From: an uncultured Eisenbergiella sp. | Lineage (GTDB): Bacteria > Bacillota > Clostridia > Lachnospirales > Lachnospiraceae | Direction of reading: 5' to 3' | DNA: 5,659 nucleotides | Assembly: GCA_947626725.1 (NCBI GenBank) | Contig: CANQTI010000125.1 | Span: 1-5,659, forward strand | In this document: positions 1 through 5,659 of the stretch, in pieces | How the letters are laid out: each line of letters opens with the position of its first letter | How positions within the stretch are numbered: position 1 is the first letter of the stretch | Position numbers and translations under genes: made by a program | The notes under the pieces: generated by a model | Database searches by the model: none | Told to the model about the DNA's origin: nothing | Seen by the model: only the letters and a program-made list of their open reading frames with translations

Positions 1-1344
1 CTGCCGCTCTTCGTCATATTCCGGTTCGCCTTTCGCGGCCACCGTCCCCCAAAAAGGGATCTCCGGCTCCAGATAGATCCCCATCTCGTCCGCGGCGTCG
101 AACGCCGCCTCCGGAGGACAGCAGGTGTGAAAGCGGTGATGATTGATGCCGTACTCCTTCGACACAGCGAAAACCTTTCGCCAGGCGTCCTTCTCCATGG
201 GCGCATGGCCGGTCAGGGGAAATACCATCCCGTCGTGCCTTCCCCGCAAAAGGATGGGCAGATCGTTCAGCCAGAGTGATGTCCGTGTCGTATGCAGATC
301 CCGAAAACCGATCCGGACACGCTTCCGGTCGGACCGCACGGCGGGCGTTTTCCCTTTTCCGCCTCCGGCCTCCTGCCCTCTGACCTCGGCGGCGGGCTGC
401 TTCATCTCCACCAAAAGCTCCGTCCGATACAGGTTCGGCGTGAATTCATTCCAGGGCAGCAGCGGAAAATCCGTGGGAATCTCCACCGTCAAAGAAAAAC
501 GGTTTTCGCCAGCATCCAGAAACAGCGTTCTTTCCGCTGCAAACTCCTCTGCCAAAGCTTCCGTTTCCCGTCCTGCGGCCTCCCCGCCGTCTGCCGGCCG
601 CAATGCCGTCTCCTCAATATCCCGTCCGCAAGTCGAACGCCGTTTCGTTCCTCCTTCGCCCCGCCCGTCGTCCTGCCGCAGCGCCGCCTCCCCGCGCTCT
701 CGCCCGCAGGCCAGCCGCAGCGCCGCCTCTGCGGCCGCTCCGTCATTCTGAACGGCGAACCGCAGACCGATCGTTCTTTTGCCCAGATCGGGCGTTATCT
801 GAACGTCGGAAATTCTCACGCCATCACAGCAGTACAGCGCGATCTCTCCCAGAATACCGTTCCAGTTTGTCTGCGTATCAGGCGAAGTCATATGGCCGCC
901 CGGCGCCCTGTAACCCACATTGCTGACCATAACAACCAGGCGGCGGGAGCCTGTCGTCCCGGAGGGAACGGTTTCCCTCAGCGCGGCTGTCAAATCAAAC
1001 CAGTGACTTGCCGCAAAGCTGTCCCGACTTCCCACGAACTGTCCGTCCAGCCAAACGTGCGAAATCCTGGTCCGTTCCAGCCGCAGCCAAACGCTCTGAC
1101 CAGGCTCCGGAACCCGCAGGCTGATCTCCCTGTCGAACCAGGCATAACCCTCGAACGGATAACTTTCCGTCAATGTCCCTGCTTCTCTTTTTGGATTATA
1201 TGTCCCGTACCCGGCCTCTGCCGTCGTTCCAGGCAGGAAAATGGAGGCAGGGAATTTTTCCAGGAAATAATGTTTTTCGATCCCTTTCTTCTCACGGTCC
1301 AGACGCAGTCCCCAGTTTCCGCGCAAATCGATCTGATAAGCCAT
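1..1344 (-). CDS. Glycoside hydrolase family 2 protein, N-terminal 448 residues (3' end beyond the window)
   Basis: This is probably a cytoplasmic exo-acting glycosidase of the GH2 clan (beta-galactosidase, beta-glucuronidase, beta-mannosidase and relatives). The frame is open from the ATG at 1344-1342 to the left edge with no stop. Residues about 60-170 form the jelly-roll sugar-binding domain: YAWFDREI at 67-74, HVWLDGQFVGS at 96-106, and the GH2 hallmark NWNGILGEIAL at 160-170. Residues about 175-347 are the Ig-like domain, interrupted by two charged low-complexity stretches (206-268 and about 315-341). The TIM barrel begins near 355 (LNDLPILLRGRHDGM at 359-373; GINHHRFHTCCPPEAAFDAA at 399-418; GIYLEPEIPF at 422-431). 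The catalytic glutamates should lie beyond the window, so activity and substrate cannot be judged. There is no signal peptide. The barrel entry differs from the usual RGVNRHE motif, so a lacZ or uidA name is not justified. Confidence is high for GH2 and low for substrate. The gene starts 31 bases after the mfd stop. Confidence 0.88.
   Translation of the reverse strand, partial: MAYQIDLRGNWGLRLDREKKGIEKHYFLEKFPASIFLPGTTAEAGYGTYNPKREAGTLTESYPFEGYAWFDREISLRVPEPGQSVWLRLERTRISHVWLDGQFVGSRDSFAASHWFDLTAALRETVPSGTTGSRRLVVMVSNVGYRAPGGHMTSPDTQTNWNGILGEIALYCCDGVRISDVQITPDLGKRTIGLRFAVQNDGAAAEAALRLACGRERGEAALRQDDGRGEGGTKRRSTCGRDIEETALRPADGGEAAGRETEALAEEFAAERTLFLDAGENRFSLTVEIPTDFPLLPWNEFTPNLYRTELLVEMKQPAAEVRGQEAGGGKGKTPAVRSDRKRVRIGFRDLHTTRTSLWLNDLPILLRGRHDGMVFPLTGHAPMEKDAWRKVFAVSKEYGINHHRFHTCCPPEAAFDAADEMGIYLEPEIPFWGTVAAKGEPEYDEERQ
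574..729 (-). repeat. Four degenerate 39-bp in-frame tandem repeats inside the GH2 gene
   Basis: Reading the minus strand, residues 206-257 of the GH2 protein split into four 13-residue units: EAALRLACGRERG, EAALRQDDGRGEG, GTKRRSTCGRDIE and ETALRPADGGEAA (bases 691-729, 652-690, 613-651 and 574-612). The shared pattern is roughly E-x-A-L-R-x-x-[CD]-G-R. Arg is at position 5 and Gly at position 9 of every unit. At DNA level a 16-base word (GCCGCAGCGCCGCCTC on the plus strand) occurs exactly at 675-690 and 714-729, 39 bases apart. Unit 3 is the most diverged. The array sits where family members usually have a short loop between Ig-domain strands. That it arose by duplication is an inference from the period. 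Confidence 0.6.
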
Positions 1345-1348
1345 GCCG

Positions 1349-1356
1349 CTCCTTCT
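1349..1356 (-). promoter_or_regulatory. Ribosome binding site of the GH2 gene
   Basis: The minus strand reads AGAAGGAG, then four bases, then the ATG at 1344. The match to the anti-Shine-Dalgarno is strong but the spacing is on the short side. It lies within the 31-base gap after the mfd stop. That gap shows no hairpin plus T-run and is too short to hold a separate promoter, so translation probably uses a message coming from mfd or from a promoter within it. Confidence 0.65.
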
Positions 1357-1375
1357 CCGCGCTGCTCCCACAGCC

Positions 1376-4300
1376 TTACAACAAATACCGTTTCATGTCT
1401 GCCGCAAGTTCCTCCGCCAGACGCAGCAGTTCTTCCGCCCTGCTCTCCGCAAATCCAGTGGGTTTATAACGGTACACGAACGATGGCTCTCCTTTGTGGA
1501 AAAACTGCAGCATGCCCCGATGCCGGGCAAGCAAATCCGGGACCCTTTCTCCGTGCACCCTGGCATCAGACCGGTAGAGAAACCGGATCTCTCCCGGCCG
1601 TCCTTTCAGTTCCGTGATATAAAGCTGGTGCGCCCTGGACCGCAGCAGGGCAATTCGCAGCAGATTATCCGCCGATTTCGGCGCAGCGCCGAAACGGTCC
1701 AGCAGCTCCTCTTTCATCTCATCCCGCTCGTCCTCCGTTTCAACGCCGGCGATCCTTTTATAAATATCCAGCTTCTGCTGTTCATTTACGATATAGGAGG
1801 CAGGAAGAAAAGCGTCCACCTCCAATTCTACCGTGGTAGAAAAGTCCGGCACATCCACAGCGCCCTTCAGTGTCCGGACCGCTTCGTTCAGCATTTTGCA
1901 GTACAGATCATATCCTACGGCCTCCATGTGCCCATGCTGGCGCTGCCCCAGCAGATTGCCCGCCCCACGAATCTCCAGATCCTTCATGGCGATTTTAAAA
2001 CCGCTGCCCAGCTCTGTAAACTCTCGGATAGCGGCCAGGCGTTTCTCCGCCACCTCCTGCAGCACCTTATCTCTCCGGTACATCAAAAAGGCATAGGCTG
2101 CCCTGCTGGAACGTCCCACCCTGCCCCGAAGCTGATAGAGCTGCGCCAGACCCATCCGGTCGGAATCCTGGACGATGATGGTATTCACGTTGGAAATGTC
2201 CAGCCCAGTCTCGATGATAGTAGTGGATACCAGCACATCAATCTCACCGTTGATGAAATCGTACATGATCCGCTCCAGCTCCCGCTCCGCCATCTGCCCG
2301 TGTGCAAAAGCGATACTGGCCTCCGGCAGAAGCTGTTTCAGTCTGGCTGCCACATCCGCAATATTGTTCACACGGTTATGTACATAATATACCTGTCCGC
2401 CTCTGGAAAGCTCTCTGGATATGGCCTCCCGCACCATTTCCTCATTATATTCCATTACATAAGTCTGAATCGGCAGACGGTCCCCCGGCGCCTCTTCCAG
2501 CACGCTCATATCCCGAATTCCGATCAGAGACATATGCAGCGTACGGGGAATGGGCGTTGCCGTCAGCGTCAGCACATCCACATTTTCCTTTAATTTCTTG
2601 ATCTTCTCTTTATGGGCCACGCCGAAGCGCTGTTCCTCATCGATGATCAGAAGACCCAGGTCCTTGTACTGCATGTCCCCGGACAATACCCGGTGCGTCC
2701 CGATCACAATGTCCACCAGCCCCTTTTTCAAATCCTCAATCGTCTTTTTCTGCTGGGCCGGCGTGCGGAAACGGGACATCAGATCGATTCGAACCGGAAA
2801 ATCCTTCATCCGCTGCAGGAAGGTGTTGTAATGCTGCTGGGCGAGGATCGTTGTGGGCACCAGGAATACCACCTGTTTATTGTCCTGCACCGCTTTGAAC
2901 GCCGCTCGGATGGCAATCTCCGTCTTTCCATAACCCACATCGCCGCAGATCAGCCGATCCATGATCTTCCTGCTCTGCATGTCCCGTTTGGTGGCAGCAA
3001 TCGCCGCCAGCTGATCCTCCGTCTCCTCAAAGGGAAACAGCTCCTCAAATTCCCGCTGCCATACCGTATCCTCGGAAAACGCGAATCCCTCTCCCTGCTG
3101 CCTTGCGGCGTAAAGCTCCACCAGATCCTTCGCCACCTCGTCCACCGCCGCACGGACCTTCGTTTTTGTCTTCGTCCATTCGGGCGATCCCAGTTGATTC
3201 AGCTTCGGCGTTTTGGATGCGTCCGCAGAAGCGTACTTCTGAATGACATCCAGCCCTGTCGCCAGCACATACAGATTGCCGCCGTCCCGATAGGTGATCT
3301 TGATATAGTCGCGGGTGGTTCCCTCCACCTGCACCTTCTCAATCCCCTGATAAATACCCAGGCCGTGCGTCTCATGCACCACATAATCTCCGACCTTCAG
3401 TTCCTCGAAGTCCCGGATCTTCGTGCCTTCATACTGTTTGACATGCCGCCTTTTCTTTTTCTGCGTGCCGAAAATATCCCCTTCCGAAATGACCGTAAAT
3501 TTCAAAAGCGGATATTCAAAACCTTTTTCCACATGCCCGTAAAACAGCTCCACCTCGCCGGGCTGCACCTCCCGGTCCGCATCCTCCGTATAGAAGGCCG
3601 TAAGCTCCTGCTCCCGCAGATCCGCGGCCAGCCGTCTGGCTCTGGTGCGGGAAGGGCAGAGCAGAAGCACCCTGCTGCCGGTTTTTTTATACCGTTTCAG
3701 GTCCTTCAGCAGCGCCTCAAAGCTGTTGTTATAGGATGCGATGCTGCGCACCGCGATCTCGAATTTCTGTTCCGGCTTAAACAGACTGTTCTTCGCGTCG
3801 ATGGAAGCCAGCGACACGGCCCTGTAACGCCCCAGATAAGCGGCGATCTCCTTGAGCGGACACAAAAGCGAGGCCTGGCCCGGCAGGATATAACCCTTCT
3901 CCAGCCGCTGGGTCATATTCTCCCGAAACTCCGCCTCCAACGCATCAGCTGTCTCACACAGCCGTTTGGGTTCGTCCAGAAACACCACGCTGCGCGCGGG
4001 GTCAAAGAATTGCAGAAAAGATTCGGTTTCCTCATAAAAGTAACGGATGAACCCCTCCAGATTCACCACGCCGGCCAGCAGGTTGGCTCCCTCCTTTATC
4101 TCCTTGATATGGGTCCTAATCCTGGCCGCGGCCTCCGTTTTTCCCGCTTTCATCAGCTTTTCGGAAAACTGCTTCGTCTCCTTCTCGATTTTCTGAAAAC
4201 CGTCGTGCATCCGTTCCAAAGACAGCATCATTTCCGCCGCAGGAAAAATCCGCACACGCTGCAGCGTCTCGATGGAACGCTGGGAAAGCACGTCAAAGCT

Positions 4301-4903
4301 GCGGATAGACTCTATGCGGTCCCCCCACAGCTCGATCCGGCAGGGATTTTCCTCCGTCATATCAAAAATATCCACAATACCGCCCCGCAAAGAAAACTGG
4401 CCGGGTTTCTCCACCTGCCAGGTCTTCTCATATCCCATCTCCACCAACCGTTCGGCCAGGCGATCCTCATCGATCACAGAATCCATATCAAAACACAAAA
4501 GCTGCGATGCCACCTCACGCAGCGCGACCTGCGGCGTCATCAGGGCCGCCACAGTCGTGACCACCGTCACCGGGCTTTCCGAAAGAAGCGCCTTGAGCAC
4601 AATCATCCGCTCCCGCGTCAGCGCCCCGCCCGCCACATCGGCCTGATAGAAGATCAGGTCTCTGGCCGGATACAGCAGAACGTTTGGCTCATAAAAGCGG
4701 TACTCTTCACAGATCTCCCGCGCCCTTTTGTCACTGAAAGTAACGATGATTTTTTGAAAAAAACCATCGCTCAATCCGTAAACCATATGAAGCTTCTGCG
4801 AATCATAGAGACCGGAGAAGCCTGCCTGACGCCCCCGCTTCAGGAGTGTCCTCGCCTCCTCAAACTCCGCCAGCTCCCGCAGAGGAGCCATCAATACCTT
4901 CAT
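1376..4903 (-). CDS. mfd: Transcription-repair coupling factor Mfd (ATP-dependent DNA translocase)
   Basis: Mfd binds RNA polymerase stalled at DNA lesions, pushes it off using ATP, and recruits UvrA to start nucleotide excision repair. The protein has 1175 residues, the normal full length. In order: a UvrB-like N-terminal module (about 1-330, with the GQFSLRGGIVDIFD region at 168-181); a middle domain; the CarD-like RNA polymerase interaction domain (about 494-600, with GDYVVHETHGLGIYQGIE at 505-522); and a superfamily 2 translocase with Walker A GDVGYGKT (654-661), DEEQ box (755-758), TATPIPRT (781-788) and motif VI QLRGRVGR (924-931). The Mfd/RecG-type GAGNLLGQRQHGH segment is at 980-992, followed by the TRCF C-terminal domain (about 1020-1125). 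All key motifs are intact. I chose the ATG at 4903 because MKVLMAPLRELAEFEE fits the family's N-terminus and AGGGG lies 7 bases upstream. An in-frame ATG at 4921 would add six residues; it is preceded closely by AAGG and cannot be excluded. The start overlaps pth by 44 bases. Confidence 0.98.
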   Translation of the reverse strand: MKVLMAPLRELAEFEEARTLLKRGRQAGFSGLYDSQKLHMVYGLSDGFFQKIIVTFSDKRAREICEEYRFYEPNVLLYPARDLIFYQADVAGGALTRERMIVLKALLSESPVTVVTTVAALMTPQVALREVASQLLCFDMDSVIDEDRLAERLVEMGYEKTWQVEKPGQFSLRGGIVDIFDMTEENPCRIELWGDRIESIRSFDVLSQRSIETLQRVRIFPAAEMMLSLERMHDGFQKIEKETKQFSEKLMKAGKTEAAARIRTHIKEIKEGANLLAGVVNLEGFIRYFYEETESFLQFFDPARSVVFLDEPKRLCETADALEAEFRENMTQRLEKGYILPGQASLLCPLKEIAAYLGRYRAVSLASIDAKNSLFKPEQKFEIAVRSIASYNNSFEALLKDLKRYKKTGSRVLLLCPSRTRARRLAADLREQELTAFYTEDADREVQPGEVELFYGHVEKGFEYPLLKFTVISEGDIFGTQKKKRRHVKQYEGTKIRDFEELKVGDYVVHETHGLGIYQGIEKVQVEGTTRDYIKITYRDGGNLYVLATGLDVIQKYASADASKTPKLNQLGSPEWTKTKTKVRAAVDEVAKDLVELYAARQQGEGFAFSEDTVWQREFEELFPFEETEDQLAAIAATKRDMQSRKIMDRLICGDVGYGKTEIAIRAAFKAVQDNKQVVFLVPTTILAQQHYNTFLQRMKDFPVRIDLMSRFRTPAQQKKTIEDLKKGLVDIVIGTHRVLSGDMQYKDLGLLIIDEEQRFGVAHKEKIKKLKENVDVLTLTATPIPRTLHMSLIGIRDMSVLEEAPGDRLPIQTYVMEYNEEMVREAISRELSRGGQVYYVHNRVNNIADVAARLKQLLPEASIAFAHGQMAERELERIMYDFINGEIDVLVSTTIIETGLDISNVNTIIVQDSDRMGLAQLYQLRGRVGRSSRAAYAFLMYRRDKVLQEVAEKRLAAIREFTELGSGFKIAMKDLEIRGAGNLLGQRQHGHMEAVGYDLYCKMLNEAVRTLKGAVDVPDFSTTVELEVDAFLPASYIVNEQQKLDIYKRIAGVETEDERDEMKEELLDRFGAAPKSADNLLRIALLRSRAHQLYITELKGRPGEIRFLYRSDARVHGERVPDLLARHRGMLQFFHKGEPSFVYRYKPTGFAESRAEELLRLAEELAADMKRYLL

Positions 4904-5489
4904 TCCCACACCCCTGCACATGCGCCTTGCGATTAAAGCGATTCATGGCCGCATCTGCGCCCTCCGTCAGCATCACTTCCACCGCGTCGCAGGCTTCTTC
5001 CTCCGCCTGTTCCATCAGCGCTTTTTCCTGTCTGGTAAAATGTCCCAGCACATAGTTGACCAGATCGTACCCGTCCGGCTTTCCCCCTACCCCGACCTTG
5101 ATCCGGGGAAAAGTCTCGCCTCCCAGATGGAGAATGATGTTTTTCAGTCCGTTGTGTCCGCCCGCGCTCCCTTTTTTTCGGATGCGGATCATCCCTGTCT
5201 CCAGGCTGATATCGTCATGAATAACGATGAGCTCCGTGGTACAGTCCGCTTTATAATAATCCAGCACCGCCCGAACGCACTCGCCGCTCAGGTTCATATA
5301 GGTGAGGGGTTTGACCAGGATCACCTTTTCGCCGCCGATCATGCCCTTCCCAAGAAGGCCCTTATGTTTCATTTCATTCAGGCGGATACCGTGTCTCTTC
5401 GCCAGCATATCTATGACGGCGAACCCGACATTATGCCTCGTATTTTCATATTCCGATGTGGGATTCCCCAACCCCGCAATGATATACAT
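4860..5489 (-). CDS. pth: Peptidyl-tRNA hydrolase with a C-terminal tail
   Basis: This cytoplasmic enzyme hydrolyses the ester bond of peptidyl-tRNAs released early from ribosomes, returning the tRNA to use. The protein has 209 residues. Motifs of bacterial Pth are intact: GLGNP (6-10), TRHNVGF with the catalytic His at 19 (17-23), KPLTYMN (60-66), HDD (91-93) and GSAGGHNGL (107-115). By alignment with the E. coli enzyme, Asn9, His19, Asn66, Asp92 and Asn113 are the expected active-site residues. The fold appears to end near MNRFN (182-186). The last 23 residues (RKAHVQGCGNEGIDGSSAGAGGV) are Gly/Ala-rich and mostly encoded over the mfd start region. The start is firm: there is a good ribosome binding site, and no ATG, GTG or TTG occurs in frame between it and the upstream in-frame stop near 5588. 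The gene is first in a likely pth-mfd operon, a common Firmicutes arrangement. Confidence 0.97.
   Translation of the reverse strand: MYIIAGLGNPTSEYENTRHNVGFAVIDMLAKRHGIRLNEMKHKGLLGKGMIGGEKVILVKPLTYMNLSGECVRAVLDYYKADCTTELIVIHDDISLETGMIRIRKKGSAGGHNGLKNIILHLGGETFPRIKVGVGGKPDGYDLVNYVLGHFTRQEKALMEQAEEEACDAVEVMLTEGADAAMNRFNRKAHVQGCGNEGIDGSSAGAGGV
4911..4915 (-). promoter_or_regulatory. Ribosome binding site that decides the mfd start
   Basis: The minus strand reads AGGGG, seven bases (TGTGGGA), then the ATG at 4903. The spacing is ideal and favours this start over the ATG at 4921, whose only candidate, AAGG, sits about three bases away. The site lies inside the pth coding sequence, so translating ribosomes pass through it. 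Confidence 0.55.
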
Positions 5490-5497
5490 GTCCTGTT

Positions 5498-5506
5498 CCC
5501 TTCCCT
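5498..5506 (-). promoter_or_regulatory. Ribosome binding site of pth
   Basis: The purine-rich word AGGGAAGGG on the minus strand lies 8 bases upstream of the pth ATG at 5489. It supports that start. Confidence 0.6.
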
Positions 5507-5590
5507 GCTCCGCGCATGGCGCCGCATCCGCCGTATTTCCGGCTGTCTTTCCCGCGCTCTCCGGTTTGATATCCCGCCCGCGTCGGTTTC

Positions 5591-5619
5591 ATGTTAGCAC
5601 ACAAAAAGCCGCCCGGCAA
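5591..5619 (-). promoter_or_regulatory. Weak candidate promoter for pth-mfd, overlapping the upstream terminator
   Basis: On the minus strand, TTGCCG (5614-5619) and TAACAT (5591-5596) are separated by exactly 17 bases, and the second hexamer is preceded by TG plus one base, as in extended -10 elements. Each hexamer matches the sigma-A consensus at four of six positions. The -35 part lies in the 3' arm of the terminator stem. A transcript from here would have a leader of roughly 95 bases before pth. No better pair was seen between 5490 and 5600; a lone GATATC near 5571 lacks a partner. The alternative is that pth is transcribed by read-through or from outside the window. Confidence 0.25.
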
Positions 5620-5638
5620 GCATTTTTGCCGGGCGGCT
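5603..5638 (-). terminator. Rho-independent terminator of the gene upstream (to the right) of pth
   Basis: A perfect 13-bp inverted repeat (5607-5619 paired with 5626-5638) encloses a 6-base loop and has a GC-rich stem. On the minus strand the stem runs into TTTTT and then GTGTG, which is the typical intrinsic terminator form. On the plus strand the stem is followed by a C/T mix without a clean T-run, so minus-strand function is preferred. Bidirectional function is possible but less likely. It implies a minus-strand gene ending just beyond the right edge and separates it from the pth-mfd unit. The remaining 21 bases (5639-5659) are a purine-rich run on the minus strand with no identifiable feature. 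Confidence 0.8.
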
Positions 5639-5659
5639 CCCTCTTTCTTTTCCCCTTTT

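Noticed and set aside
489..746. Minus-strand open frame of 85 codons overlapping the GH2 gene in another frame
   Set aside because: It lies within the GC-rich repeat region of the GH2 gene. Its Arg/Gly-rich translation is an out-of-frame reading of the repeats.
1358..1375. Possible small hairpin (GCTG...CAGC) between mfd and the GH2 gene
   Set aside because: The stem is only four base pairs, and no T-run follows. It is not a credible terminator.
292..1617. Plus-strand open frame of about 441 codons opposite the GH2 gene and the mfd end
   Set aside because: It is codon-aligned antisense to the GH2 frame and spans the GH2-mfd boundary. The protein is low-complexity, with no recognisable domain.
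1343..2593. Plus-strand open frame of about 416 codons opposite the mfd 3' end
   Set aside because: It is antisense to the conserved Mfd translocase and C-terminal domains, and the translation shows no domain.
2612..4936. Long open frame of about 774 codons on the plus strand, opposite mfd
   Set aside because: It is antisense to the fully conserved mfd, and its translation, rich in His, Arg, Gln and Leu, matches no family. Long open antisense frames are common opposite GC-rich genes because few reverse-complement stop codons occur in the sense codons.
5446..5592. Small minus-strand frame of 48 codons starting with ATG at 5592, a possible leader peptide before pth
   Set aside because: There is no ribosome binding site upstream. 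It is rich in Gly and Arg and runs out of frame into pth, consistent with chance in GC-rich sequence.
4920..5597. Plus-strand open frame of about 225 codons opposite pth
   Set aside because: It is a shadow of pth on the opposite strand and has no domain.

Overview
The window reads as chromosomal DNA from a Gram-positive anaerobe of the Clostridia, probably a GC-rich gut bacterium of the Lachnospiraceae type. This rests on the protein sequences (Mfd and Pth both look like Firmicutes versions), purine-rich AGGGG/AAGGAG-type ribosome binding sites, and the pth-mfd gene order common in Firmicutes. The taxonomic call is an inference by eye, not a database result.

All supported genes lie on the minus strand, so the window is read from its right end to its left. 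At the far right (about 5603-5638) a perfect 13-bp GC-rich hairpin followed by a T-run on the minus strand ends a transcript entering from beyond the right edge. About 110 bases of leader follow, with one weak promoter candidate that overlaps the terminator. Next comes pth (peptidyl-tRNA hydrolase, 5489 to 4860), which overlaps the start of mfd (transcription-repair coupling factor, 4903 to 1376) by 44 bases. After a gap of only 31 bases, a glycoside hydrolase family 2 gene starts at 1344 and runs off the left edge. Its 448 visible residues cover the sugar-binding and Ig-like domains and the start of the barrel, but not the catalytic region.

Pth recycles peptidyl-tRNAs that drop off ribosomes, and Mfd removes stalled RNA polymerase at DNA lesions and recruits UvrA. 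Both are housekeeping genes. The GH2 enzyme has no obvious link to them, yet no terminator separates it from mfd, so it may be co-transcribed or use a promoter inside mfd.

I see no undescribed system. The most notable sequence-level feature is a degenerate in-frame 39-bp tandem repeat (574-729) that expands a loop of the GH2 protein. Next are the placement of the GH2 gene behind mfd and the extended Pth tail encoded over the mfd start. There is no gene-free stretch over 300 bases.
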